NCBI RefSeq assembly: GCF_001442625.1
Contig: NZ_LMZQ01000007.1
Span: 124,001 to 188,000 of the forward strand
Reading direction: 5' to 3'
Source: Pedobacter ginsenosidimutans
Lineage (GTDB): Bacteria; Bacteroidota; Bacteroidia; Sphingobacteriales; Sphingobacteriaceae
DNA length: 64,000 bases
This document shows, piece after piece, positions 7,934 to 16,528 of the stretch. Made by a program: the position numbers and the translations under genes. The notes beneath the pieces were generated by a model. It searched no databases. It was not told the DNA's origin and worked only from the letters and a program-made list of their open reading frames with translations. Within the stretch, counting starts at the first letter, position 1. Every line of letters starts with the position of its first letter.

Positions 7934-9322
7934 TTATAATTCTCTAACTGCCGCTTTAAACTGGTTACCGCGGTCTTCGTAATTTTTGAACAGATCGAAA
8001 CTTGCACAGGCTGGCGATAACAACACCGTATCACCACGTTTAGCCAAATGGAAAGCAATCTGCGCGGCTTCATCCGCCGAAAAAGTATTTACAATTACTT
8101 CTACATCATCCTCGAAAGCATCGTGGATACGTTTATTGTCTTTACCCAAACAAACGATAGCCTTAACCTTACTCTTAACCAGATCTTTAAGCATGTTGTA
8201 ATCGTTTCCTTTATCAACACCGCCCATAATCAGCACTACATCACTGGTCATACTCTCCAAAGCATACCAGGTAGAGTTCACATTGGTGGCTTTACTGTCG
8301 TTGATAAAATCGATCCCCGAAATTTTGGCCACATGCTCTAACCTGTGCTCAATATTTTTGAAATTGCCCATGCTTTCGCGGATGGTCTCATTTCTTAATT
8401 CTAAAACTTTAGACACAATGCCTGAGGCCATAGAATTGTAAATGTTGTGCTTGCCCTGTAAGGCTAAATCTGAAATAGACATGGTTAGTTGGTTATTTGG
8501 TTCTGTAAGGATATGTATAGTAGTTTCTTCTAAATAAGCACCCAATTCTACTTTTTCAGTAATTGAAAAGGGAAAGGCTTTTGCCACAGGCTTAATCAAC
8601 GAGATTGCTTTTAGGCTCTCTTCGTCATCTGCACAATAAATGAAAACATCTTCTGCTGTCTGGTTTTGAACAATCCGCATTTTAGATGCAGCATAATTCT
8701 CCAGTTTATAATCGTAACGGTCTAAATGATCCGGCGTGATGTTAAGCAAAACAGCGATATCTGCTTTAAACGCGAACATATCATCAAGCATGAAGCTTGA
8801 AATTTCCAGCACGTAATATTCGTAATCTTCTGTAGCCACCTGTGCTGCAAAACTCTGCCCGATATTACCAGCTAAGCCCACGTTTAAACCCGCATTTTTC
8901 AGGATGTGATAGGTTAATAAACTCGTAGTCGACTTACCGTTTGAACCCGTAATGCAGATGGTTTTTGCATTGGTATATCTTTTTGCAAATTCAATTTCCG
9001 AAATCACCGGTATTCGTTTTTCTACCAATTTTTTAATAATTGGTGCTGTAGGTGGAATACCCGGACTTTTAATTACTTCATTAGCGTTTAAGATCAACTC
9101 TTCGCTATGTTTTTCAGATTCGAACGGAATGGAAAGTTTTTCTAATGCAGCTTTATATTTATCGGTAATTACACCGTAATCGGAAACAAAAACATCGAAA
9201 CCTTTTGCCTGGGCCAATTTCGCAGCGCCAACTCCACTTTCGCCGGCACCAAGAATAACCACACGGCCATGCCCGGTCATCGCTGACGTAGTATTGCTTG
9301 ATGTGCTATTATTCGTGCTCAT
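7934..9322 (-). CDS. murD: UDP-N-acetylmuramoylalanine--D-glutamate ligase MurD
   Basis: Cytoplasmic Mur ligase that adds D-glutamate to UDP-MurNAc-L-Ala. It has 462 residues. The N-terminal nucleotide fold motif is LGAGESGVG (24-32). The ATP-binding P-loop is ITGSNGKST at 124-132, and NDSKATN near residue 325 is typical of MurD. The first 14 residues are Ser/Thr/Asn-rich and unlike the family, so Met15 (codon at 9280, MTGHGRVVIL) is a good alternative start. A short repetitive spacer element lies ten bases upstream of the annotated start. Confidence 0.96.
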   Translation of the reverse strand: MSTNNSTSSNTTSAMTGHGRVVILGAGESGVGAAKLAQAKGFDVFVSDYGVITDKYKAALEKLSIPFESEKHSEELILNANEVIKSPGIPPTAPIIKKLVEKRIPVISEIEFAKRYTNAKTICITGSNGKSTTSLLTYHILKNAGLNVGLAGNIGQSFAAQVATEDYEYYVLEISSFMLDDMFAFKADIAVLLNITPDHLDRYDYKLENYAASKMRIVQNQTAEDVFIYCADDEESLKAISLIKPVAKAFPFSITEKVELGAYLEETTIHILTEPNNQLTMSISDLALQGKHNIYNSMASGIVSKVLELRNETIRESMGNFKNIEHRLEHVAKISGIDFINDSKATNVNSTWYALESMTSDVVLIMGGVDKGNDYNMLKDLVKSKVKAIVCLGKDNKRIHDAFEDDVEVIVNTFSADEAAQIAFHLAKRGDTVLLSPACASFDLFKNYEDRGNQFKAAVREL

Positions 9323-9331
9323 TTTTATTTT

Positions 9332-9365
9332 AGTATCAAGTGGTGAGTATCAAGTATCAAGACAT
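9332..9365. repeat. AGTATCAAG-type spacer repeat directly upstream of murD
   Basis: This stretch of about 34 bp is made of repeated AGTATCAAG words and ends in CAAGACATT. Very similar stretches lie directly upstream of murE (12194-12225) and of the GNAT gene (36398-36433), each within about 20 bases of the start codon and in the same orientation to the gene. It is not coding. Confidence 0.7.
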
Positions 9366-9472
9366 TAATACCATCACATTTTAATTTTTTAATTTATTTA
9401 TTATTCTCTCTTTTACTTTTCAGCTTTAGTCTTTCGGCATTTAAACCGCTAAGCCCTAAACCTTCTAACCCT

Positions 9473-10720
9473 CTACCTTAACTTCAATGTTACAATGGTC
9501 ATAATCGCAAGCATGATTCCGATAATCCAGAAGCGGGTTACAATTTTGGCTTCGTGGTATCCTTTTTTCTGGTAATGGTGGTGTAAGGGCGACATCAGGA
9601 AAATCCTGCGTCCTTCACCAAATTTCCTTTTGGTATACTTAAAATAAGACACCTGCATAATTACCGACACCAATTCTACCAGGAATACCCCACATAAAAT
9701 CGGAATCAAAAGCTCCTTGCGGATCATGATGGCAAATGAGGCAATGATTCCCCCAATGGCCAAACTTCCGGTATCGCCCATAAAAATCTGCGCCGGGTAA
9801 GAGTTGTACCAAAGGAAACCTACGCAGGAACCCACAAATGCTCCTGCAAAAATCATTAGCTCTGCAGAGTTTGGGATATACATAATATTGAGGTAATCAG
9901 CCATAATGGTATTACCCGATACATAAGCCAAAATACCAAGCGTGATCCCGATTACTGCCGAAGTTCCAGTAGCTAAACCATCAATCCCATCGGTAATGTT
10001 TGCCCCGTTCGAAACCGCGGTAATGATAAATACCGTTACAATCAGGAAGATAAAAAATGCATATTTCTGGTAATCGTCACCCAAAAACTTCAATACCTTT
10101 GCATAATCGAACTCATTGTTCTTATAAAAAGGCATATTGGTTTTAGTCGATTTTACATCTTGTGTATAATAAAAGGTTTCTCCTTTTTGGCGTAATACCA
10201 TCGGAACCGTAGAAGTGCTTTTTACATCGTCCTGTACAGTTTCCCTTACCACAATATTTGGATGAAAGTACATGGTGCAACCTACAATTAAGCCTAAGCC
10301 AACCTGGCCAACGACTTTAAAACGACCCGCCAAACCTTCTTTATTCTTTTTGAAAACTTTGATATAATCATCTAAAAAGCCTACGGCACCCATCCAGATC
10401 GTGGTGATTATCATTAAAATCACGTAGATATTGGAGATATTGGCAAATAACAAGGTCGGAATAAGAATGCCCAGCAAAATAATGATACCACCCATTGTTG
10501 GTGTACCTTGTTTTTGCATCTGTCCTTCTAAACCTAAATTTCTCACTGTTTCTCCAACCTGTTTTTTATGCAGGTAATCAATCAACCTACGTCCGTAAAC
10601 GGTGGTAATTACCAATGATAAAATAATAGAGATAGATGCACGGAAAGTGATGTACTGAAACAACCTTAACCCAGGTATATCATAATGCTTATGCAGGTAT
10701 TCGAATAATAAATATAACAT
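9473..10720 (-). CDS. mraY: Phospho-MurNAc-pentapeptide transferase MraY
   Basis: Polytopic enzyme that transfers phospho-MurNAc-pentapeptide to undecaprenyl phosphate, making lipid I. It has 415 residues. The catalytic Asp pair lies in GFLDDYIKV (D117, D118). [13 protein letters not shown] (near 240) and [12 protein letters not shown] (near 314) are the other signatures, and the HHHYQ motif lies near the C-terminus. Compared with the roughly 360-residue proteobacterial enzyme there is an insertion at about 153-215, predicted to be non-membrane, which I believe is shared by many Bacteroidota. The ATG overlaps the murE stop by one base (TAATG), so the pair is translationally coupled. Confidence 0.97.
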   Translation of the reverse strand: MLYLLFEYLHKHYDIPGLRLFQYITFRASISIILSLVITTVYGRRLIDYLHKKQVGETVRNLGLEGQMQKQGTPTMGGIIILLGILIPTLLFANISNIYVILMIITTIWMGAVGFLDDYIKVFKKNKEGLAGRFKVVGQVGLGLIVGCTMYFHPNIVVRETVQDDVKSTSTVPMVLRQKGETFYYTQDVKSTKTNMPFYKNNEFDYAKVLKFLGDDYQKYAFFIFLIVTVFIITAVSNGANITDGIDGLATGTSAVIGITLGILAYVSGNTIMADYLNIMYIPNSAELMIFAGAFVGSCVGFLWYNSYPAQIFMGDTGSLAIGGIIASFAIMIRKELLIPILCGVFLVELVSVIMQVSYFKYTKRKFGEGRRIFLMSPLHHHYQKKGYHEAKIVTRFWIIGIMLAIMTIVTLKLR

Positions 10721-12177
10721 TAGCTGATTGGTTTTAATTGTTCAAGTAAAATCTCTTTATCATCAAAATGGTTCCTTACGCCATTAATTTCCTGGTATTT
10801 CTCATGCCCTTTACCAGCAACAAGAATAATGTCTCCTGGCTGCGCTAAATGGCAGGCTGTTTTTATAGCTTCTTTTCTATCTAAAATGGATAAGGTTTTA
10901 CGCTTATTGGTCGGTGAAACACCTGCTTCCATTTCGCTGATAATCGTCTGCGGATCTTCCGTTCTGGGATTGTCGGAGGTCAGAATCACCTTATCACTCC
11001 AATCGCATGCTACCTGGGCCATAATTGGGCGTTTGGTTTTATCTCTATCCCCGCCACAGCCCAGCACCGTTATTACCTGTTCGGTTCCTTTCCGGATATT
11101 GGCGATGGTGCTCAGCACATTTTGAACAGCATCTGGCGTATGTGCATAATCTACAATACCTATAATCTTATCTGCAGAGGTGATGTAATCAAATCTTCCT
11201 TCAGCGCCTGATAAACGGCTCAACAAAGTCAGTACCTTTAATTTATCCTGCTCTAACAAGATTGCAGTTCCATAAACCGCTAGTAGGTTATACGCATTAA
11301 AAGAGCCTACAAGCTTGAAGTAAACATCTTCGTTATCGATATCTAAATGCAGACCACTAAACTGATTCTCGATAATTTTTGCTTTAAAATCGGCCAATTG
11401 TTTAAGCGCATAGGTTTTTTTATGTGCTTTTGTATTCTGCAGCATTACCACACCGTTTTTATCGTCGATATTAGTGAGTGCAAATGCCGATTTAGGCAGA
11501 ACATCAAAAAATGCTTTTTTTGCTTTCAGGTAAGCGTCAAAAGTTTTATGAAAATCTAAATGATCATGCGTTAAATTTGAAAACACACCACCTGAGAAAG
11601 TTAAACCTTCAATCCGGTGCTGAGAAACCGCATGTGAGCTTACTTCCATAAAACAGTAATCGCAACCAGCATCGACCATTTCTCTTAAGAGCTGATTTAA
11701 TGCGATCGGATTTGGTGTGGTATGCGTTGCCGCCACTACCGTATCATTGATATAATTCTCTACCGTTGATAAAAGCCCGGTTTTGTAACCTAAATCTTTA
11801 AATAATTTAAAAAGAATGGTAGCAATGGTGGTTTTTCCGTTCGTTCCGGTAATTCCGATCAGTTTCAGATCTGCCGATGGATTTCCAAAATAATTCCCGG
11901 CAACAATCCCCAAAGCCACAGCAGTGTTTTCTACTTTGATGTAGGTAACAGTAAAATCATTGATCTCTGGTAAATTTTCACAGATAATTACACCTGCCCC
12001 CTGCTGAATGGTCTGCTCAATAAACTGGTGTCCATCAGCTACAGTGCCTACTACAGCAAAAAAGATATCATCTTTACTTACTTTACGCGAATCGAAATTC
12101 AGCGCATTGATTTCCCTATCGGTTCTACCAACCAATTCTTTAATCGTTACGCCATAAAGTAAATCCTGTAATTGCAT
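10720..12177 (-). CDS. murE: UDP-MurNAc-tripeptide synthetase MurE (meso-DAP adding)
   Basis: Cytoplasmic Mur ligase that adds the third residue to the stem peptide. It has 485 residues. The ATP-binding P-loop is [10 protein letters not shown] at 108-117, and the UDP-substrate region around HTTPNPI is present. The C-terminal domain contains the DNPR motif ([10 protein letters not shown]), which marks meso-diaminopimelate specificity rather than lysine. The stop overlaps the mraY start. The spacer to ftsI carries a short repeat. Confidence 0.97.
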   Translation of the reverse strand: MQLQDLLYGVTIKELVGRTDREINALNFDSRKVSKDDIFFAVVGTVADGHQFIEQTIQQGAGVIICENLPEINDFTVTYIKVENTAVALGIVAGNYFGNPSADLKLIGITGTNGKTTIATILFKLFKDLGYKTGLLSTVENYINDTVVAATHTTPNPIALNQLLREMVDAGCDYCFMEVSSHAVSQHRIEGLTFSGGVFSNLTHDHLDFHKTFDAYLKAKKAFFDVLPKSAFALTNIDDKNGVVMLQNTKAHKKTYALKQLADFKAKIIENQFSGLHLDIDNEDVYFKLVGSFNAYNLLAVYGTAILLEQDKLKVLTLLSRLSGAEGRFDYITSADKIIGIVDYAHTPDAVQNVLSTIANIRKGTEQVITVLGCGGDRDKTKRPIMAQVACDWSDKVILTSDNPRTEDPQTIISEMEAGVSPTNKRKTLSILDRKEAIKTACHLAQPGDIILVAGKGHEKYQEINGVRNHFDDKEILLEQLKPIS

Positions 12178-12193
12178 TTTTTTTTATTTTTTT

Positions 12194-12225
12194 AGTATCG
12201 AGTAGTGAGTATCAAGTAGCAAGAC
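12194..12225. repeat. AGTATCAAG-type spacer repeat directly upstream of murE
   Basis: AGTATCGAGTAGTGAGTATC and further copies of the word end in CAAGAC. It is the same family as 9332-9365 and 36398-36433 and lies about 17 bp from the murE start. It is followed toward ftsI by CTAAACCC, a word related to the TTTAGGG repeat at 53216-53254. Confidence 0.7.
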
Positions 12226-12246
12226 CTAAACCCTATACCTTTTACC

Positions 12247-14361
12247 TTAATTCAACTCTATCTGTACACCCAATCCTTTACCCACCTTTGTTCCGGCGAT
12301 GATGGATTGACTGACCACTTTTCCAGAACCCGAAACCTTTGTTTTCAGCCCCGCATTCCCCAAAAGATACAATGCGTCTTTCAGTCCCATTCCCGCCACA
12401 TTTGGCATCACACCTTTACGCTCGTTATTTTCCTGAAAAACTGTTCCTGCACTGGTATCTATAATATTGTAATACTCAGATTTTGAAGCAAAAAGTGGTT
12501 TAAAACCAAATGCCTTATACACTTTCTGAGTCGCTTTACTCTGTCCTGCTTTTGTTGGCGGATTACCCGTATTACCTACCAAGCGGGTCGGCATATCGTT
12601 ATACATCTGCATATCGCTGGCATAAATACGGTCGGCGATTTCCCTGAAAACCGGTCCTGAAACCAATGCTCCGTAATAAGCACCCTTTGGATCGTTGATT
12701 ACCACGATCATCGAATATTTTGGCTTATTAGCAGGAAAATAACCCACAAAAGAAGCCTGATACTGCTTATTTGCCTTATAACCTTTATTTGCATCTGCAA
12801 CCTGAGCGGTACCTGTTTTACCTGCAATCGGATATAATGGATTATAAACAATCTGCTTTCCGCTACCTTCCAATACTACACCTTCGAGCATTTTTTTGAT
12901 TTTGCTCAGGGTTATATCAGAACAGATTTTATCGTTGATTACCCTTGCTTTAAACTGCTCAATCGGATTACCCAGCCTTCTGATCTCTTTTACAAAAATT
13001 GGCGCTACCATTTTACCATTGTTAGCCACTGCATTATACAACGACAACATTTTAAGCGGCGTTAACTGCATCTCGTAACCATAAGCCATCTGCGGTAAGG
13101 TCATGTTTTTGTTCCAACTTTTATTGGTTTTTGGATTCTTTACCGCCGGCATGGCTTCCCCAGGAATCTGCAAACCCATTTTTTCATTTAAATGCCAATC
13201 ATATAAATGATCGGTAAACTTTTTAGGGTTAGCACCATATTTACTGTTGATCAGATATGCAATAGCTGCATTTGATGATTGTTCAAATGCTTTTTTAACA
13301 GTAACCACACCTATACTTCCGTGAGAATCTTTAATTGTATGACCGGGGATTTTATAGGTACCCGTTCCAACCATGGTATTGGTATCAACCAGTTCATCTT
13401 CCAGCAAAGCCATATATGAGGCCAATTTAAAAGTTGAACCCGGATCCTGGTTACCTGCAATGGCATAGTTAAACTTTTCCTTATACACTCCTTCTTCTAC
13501 TTTAGAGAAATTGGCTACTGCACGGATTTCGCCCGTGGCCACTTCCATCACAATCACCGCACCATGATCGGCTTGCGATTTGATCAACTGTTTTTCTAAA
13601 GCACTTTGCGCCAGATCCTGCATATTGATATCGATGGTTGAAATAATATCAGCACCATCTTTCGGAGCCACCTCAGCTTCTTCATTAACAGGAATATAAA
13701 CCCCGCCGGCAATTCGCTGCATTAATCTTTTTCCCGTTTCGCCGTTGATATATTCTTTATAGGCGCCCTCTAAACCCACCCCGTTTTTAACATTTTCGTT
13801 TTTATACCCAATTGTACGGGCAGCCAAAGCCTGGAAAGGAAGAATCCGTTTGTTCTGCTGAACAGCAATTAAACCGCCACTAAACTTACCGATGTTATAT
13901 AAAGGAAAAGTCCTGATGGTTTTAAGATCAGCATAACCCACTTTACGGTGGATCAGTAAATAGCGCGAGCTGTCTTGACGGCCCTTACGCAGATATCTAG
14001 CATATTCCTTAGCCGTTTTATCCTGAAAGAGCTGAGCTAATTTATAACCCAGCGAATCTACCTTCTCGTTAAATACTTTATCATCGGCAATACCGCCAGC
14101 AAACATATCCATACGCAGTTCGTATTCTGGTATCGAAGTAGCCAGCAAACTGCCGTCGTTAGAATAGATATTCCCACGGGTAGCCTCCACATTTACATAT
14201 CGTGTAGAAAGACTATCTGCCATAGCTTTCCATTTTTTTCCCTGCACATACTGTACCTGACCGAGGCGTAAAAATACCGCGAAAGCAAAAAGCACAATTA
14301 AGCCAAATGCCAGATATACACGAAGCAAGATGTTTGCTCTAATATTCATCGCTTTTAACAA
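12247..14361 (-). CDS. ftsI: Division-specific penicillin-binding protein FtsI (PBP3) with a PASTA domain
   Basis: Transpeptidase that cross-links septal peptidoglycan as the partner of FtsW. It has 704 residues. An N-terminal membrane anchor lies at about 12-32, then the PBP dimerisation domain (about 55-215), then the transpeptidase. The active-site motifs are STFK at 309-312, SSN at 362-364 and KTGT at 515-518. The C-terminus (about 650-704, from GVMPNVAGMGLKDALYLL) is one PASTA domain, which is found in this class in Bacteroidota but not in E. coli FtsI. It overlaps the ftsL-like gene by 23 bp. Confidence 0.96.
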   Translation of the reverse strand: MLKAMNIRANILLRVYLAFGLIVLFAFAVFLRLGQVQYVQGKKWKAMADSLSTRYVNVEATRGNIYSNDGSLLATSIPEYELRMDMFAGGIADDKVFNEKVDSLGYKLAQLFQDKTAKEYARYLRKGRQDSSRYLLIHRKVGYADLKTIRTFPLYNIGKFSGGLIAVQQNKRILPFQALAARTIGYKNENVKNGVGLEGAYKEYINGETGKRLMQRIAGGVYIPVNEEAEVAPKDGADIISTIDINMQDLAQSALEKQLIKSQADHGAVIVMEVATGEIRAVANFSKVEEGVYKEKFNYAIAGNQDPGSTFKLASYMALLEDELVDTNTMVGTGTYKIPGHTIKDSHGSIGVVTVKKAFEQSSNAAIAYLINSKYGANPKKFTDHLYDWHLNEKMGLQIPGEAMPAVKNPKTNKSWNKNMTLPQMAYGYEMQLTPLKMLSLYNAVANNGKMVAPIFVKEIRRLGNPIEQFKARVINDKICSDITLSKIKKMLEGVVLEGSGKQIVYNPLYPIAGKTGTAQVADANKGYKANKQYQASFVGYFPANKPKYSMIVVINDPKGAYYGALVSGPVFREIADRIYASDMQMYNDMPTRLVGNTGNPPTKAGQSKATQKVYKAFGFKPLFASKSEYYNIIDTSAGTVFQENNERKGVMPNVAGMGLKDALYLLGNAGLKTKVSGSGKVVSQSIIAGTKVGKGLGVQIELN

Positions 14362-14761
14362 TTATTTTTTTTGGTGGTTCAATCAGTTCCTTTATACCAA
14401 GGGTATCTACCTTTTTAGCAACCTCTGTCAGTTTACTCTTGAACATCAGGTCGGCCTTAAGGGATTTATACTCCCATCTTAATTCTTTTACTTCTTTATT
14501 TAATTTATCAATCCGGCGAACATTGTTTACCGCAAAGTGGCTATTAGCAATGTAAATCATTCCCAAAAGGGCCAGAAAACACAAATAAGGCAGCGCATCA
14601 GTTGCCGCCTCTTTACTTACTAATCCATCATTAAAAAGCTTGCTGATAAATGAATTGCTATCCATTTTTTCTTCAGCAGTTTTTGGCCTTTTGGGCGCAG
14701 CTTTTAGCTCTGGTTCAGGCCCAATCTCTTCCTCTTCTATCTCTTCCCTAAACCTGTTCAT
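14339..14761 (-). CDS. FtsL-like cell division membrane protein
   Basis: Small bitopic protein of 140 residues in the ftsL position, between rsmH and ftsI. The cytoplasmic N-terminus (1-60) is acidic and then basic (EEIEEEEIGPEPELKAAPK). One transmembrane helix lies at about 61-80 (YLCFLALLGMIYIANSHFAV). A coiled-coil segment with Leu spacing follows at about 85-125. FtsL sequences are poorly conserved, so the call rests mainly on position and topology. By family analogy it would form a complex with FtsQ and FtsB and activate FtsWI. Overlaps of 23 bp with ftsI and 4 bp with rsmH indicate tight coupling. Confidence 0.85.
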   Translation of the reverse strand: MNRFREEIEEEEIGPEPELKAAPKRPKTAEEKMDSNSFISKLFNDGLVSKEAATDALPYLCFLALLGMIYIANSHFAVNNVRRIDKLNKEVKELRWEYKSLKADLMFKSKLTEVAKKVDTLGIKELIEPPKKIIVKSDEY

Positions 14762-15663
14762 ATCTTTTCTGCAATTCTTAGTTTCGCACTGCGGGCCCTA
14801 TTGTTCTGAGCAATCTCCTCATCAGTGGCAATTATCGCTTTACGTGTAATTACATTAAATGGCTTTTGCTGATTTCCAAAAAAATCCTTTTCTACCTCAC
14901 CCTGAAATTTACCCTTCGCCATAAAATTTTTAACCGGCCTGTCTTCCAAAGAATGATAAGACATCACTACTAAATGACCACCGGGCTTCAATACATCAGC
15001 AGCCTGCACCAAAAAATCTTCAAGCACCTGGATTTCGGCATTCACCTCTATGCGTAGCGCCTGAAACACCTGCGCCAGATATTTATTCTCTTTTCCTTTC
15101 GGGATATAACCAGCAATTGCCGACTTCAAACTGTCGATATCGGCAAAAGGCTGCTCTAAACGCGAGGTCACAATAGCGCGAGCCAGCGATTTAGCATTCT
15201 TCACCTCTCCATAAATCCCAAATATCTTATGTAGCTTATCCTCTGAATAGGTATTCAATATTTCGGCAGCGGTTAAATCGCGGTGCTGATCCATACGCAT
15301 ATCCAGATCAGCGTTATGACGGATAGAGAAACCACGCTGTGGCACATCGAACTGATGCGAGGAAACCCCAAGATCAGCCAGAATACCGTCAACCTGCTTA
15401 AAACCTTTTAAGCGGAGATTATTTTTCAAAAAACCAAAATTCTGGTCGATAAAAACAAATCGATCGTCAGCAGGAATATTCGCCTGAGCATCAGGATCCT
15501 GATCGAACGCGATCAATCTTCCTTTCGGTCCAAGATGTTTCAAAATCTCTCTCGAATGCCCCCCACCACCAAAAGTAACGTCTACATACACACCGTCAGG
15601 CTTGATATTCAAACCATCAATGCAAGGTTGCAACATTACAGGAACATGGTAATTATTCGCCAT
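14758..15663 (-). CDS. rsmH: 16S rRNA (cytosine-1402-N4)-methyltransferase RsmH (MraW)
   Basis: SAM-dependent methyltransferase acting on C1402 of 16S rRNA. I chose the ATG at 15663 (MANNYHVPVML) over the longer frame that begins at 15684. It has a strong AGGAGGGG ribosome-binding site and matches the family N-terminus. This gives about 301 residues, overlapping mraZ by 11 bp. The SAM-binding motif VDVTFGGGGHS lies near residues 27-37. DLGVSSHQFD and the C-terminal YHSLEDRPVK motif are typical of RsmH. Confidence 0.95.
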   Translation of the reverse strand: MANNYHVPVMLQPCIDGLNIKPDGVYVDVTFGGGGHSREILKHLGPKGRLIAFDQDPDAQANIPADDRFVFIDQNFGFLKNNLRLKGFKQVDGILADLGVSSHQFDVPQRGFSIRHNADLDMRMDQHRDLTAAEILNTYSEDKLHKIFGIYGEVKNAKSLARAIVTSRLEQPFADIDSLKSAIAGYIPKGKENKYLAQVFQALRIEVNAEIQVLEDFLVQAADVLKPGGHLVVMSYHSLEDRPVKNFMAKGKFQGEVEKDFFGNQQKPFNVITRKAIIATDEEIAQNNRARSAKLRIAEKI

Positions 15664-16120
15664 CTGCCCCTCCTTTCTTATCACCCATTACTTTTTGGGC
15701 AAGGCTTGCGAAATTGGCCGGAACATCATCAAAAATATCTTCGTATGCTTTTTTGTCCCACACCTCGATACGATCTAACTGACAGGCCAGCACAAGGTCA
15801 CTACCTATACCTGCATACTCTACCAGTGATTTAGGCAAAAGCACTCGGCCTACAGCATCAAGCGAAAGCTCGGTTGCCCCACGCGTAAAAGCCCGTACAA
15901 AGGCCCTGTTTTCCTGATCGTAAATATTAAGCTTGGCAAGATCGGCAACAACGGCATCCCAAACTTGCTTAGGATAGATCACCAGGTTTTTCTCAAAACC
16001 ACGGTTAATAATGAGCCCATCATTCTCGGCATTAGGCAATTGTTTCTTAAGCGCAGCAGGTACCATAAGGCGGCCCTTTGCGTCAAGTTTACAATCGAAT
16101 TCTCCTAAAAGTTGGGTCAT
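15653..16120 (-). CDS. mraZ: Transcriptional regulator MraZ
   Basis: DNA-binding protein of the AbrB-like (SpoVT/MraZ) fold that controls the dcw cluster by binding its own promoter. At 155 residues it has the usual length. Two MraZ repeats are visible: LLGEFDCKLDAKGRLMVPAA (about 4-23) and FTRGATELSLDAVGRVLLP (about 79-97), each with the D-x-x-G-R core. It is the first gene of the cluster. GTGGT boxes with a 10-bp period lie 45-69 bp upstream and fit the known MraZ operator layout. Confidence 0.96.
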   Translation of the reverse strand: MTQLLGEFDCKLDAKGRLMVPAALKKQLPNAENDGLIINRGFEKNLVIYPKQVWDAVVADLAKLNIYDQENRAFVRAFTRGATELSLDAVGRVLLPKSLVEYAGIGSDLVLACQLDRIEVWDKKAYEDIFDDVPANFASLAQKVMGDKKGGADGE

Positions 16121-16164
16121 AGTGGTATCTACACTTTATATCTAGTGTAAAAGTAAATAGTTCT

Positions 16165-16189
16165 ACCACTTTTTACCACTTTTTACCAC
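16165..16189 (-). promoter_or_regulatory. Probable MraZ operator: three GTGGT boxes with 10-bp period
   Basis: On the minus strand GTGGT occurs at 16189-16185, 16179-16175 and 16169-16165. The boxes are separated by 5-bp spacers (AAAAA, AAAAA). This matches the published E. coli arrangement of three direct 5-bp repeats with 5-bp spacers bound by MraZ, with GTGGT in place of TGGGN. TACACT/AGTGTA, a 6-bp inverted repeat, lies between the boxes and the mraZ start (about 16130-16149). Confidence 0.75.
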
Positions 16190-16389
16190 AAAAAAGTTTT
16201 CCACATCCTTTTTGTTACAATTATGGTGTAGCAATATACCTAGAATAAGTATATCAGCACAAAACAAAAAGCCTTAACAACTGATAATAAGCCTATTAAA
16301 ATAAAATATTAAAAAGTGTTAAGCTGGCCCAATTTTTCCCGCATTTATTGGGTTTTTCTCCAAACACTCTCATTTACAGCTTTAAAAAT

Positions 16390-16406
16390 GTGGGAGAATC
16401 TCCCAC
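16390..16406. terminator. Short hairpin after the FAD oxidoreductase gene
   Basis: GTGGGAGAATCTCCCAC is a 17-base perfect inverted repeat (7-bp stem, AAT loop). It lies between the end of the glycan-utilisation operon (16529) and the mraZ promoter. It could terminate the upstream operon, although no strong T-run follows on the minus strand. The rest of 16210-16528 shows no gene. Confidence 0.4.
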
Positions 16407-16528
16407 TTTACCAACAAAATTTTATCTCTTTTGAAAAAATTCAACTACTAAAAACCTTGTATAACCCTGAACGGAAACCAATACAGCAGCAACAACTTTA
16501 TTGCCCTGTATCGTTTTAGCTTGTCCGA

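Noticed and set aside
9323..9472. Possible CRISPR-like direct repeats in dcw spacers
   Set aside because: The words are short, irregular and have no constant spacers; no cas genes are nearby.
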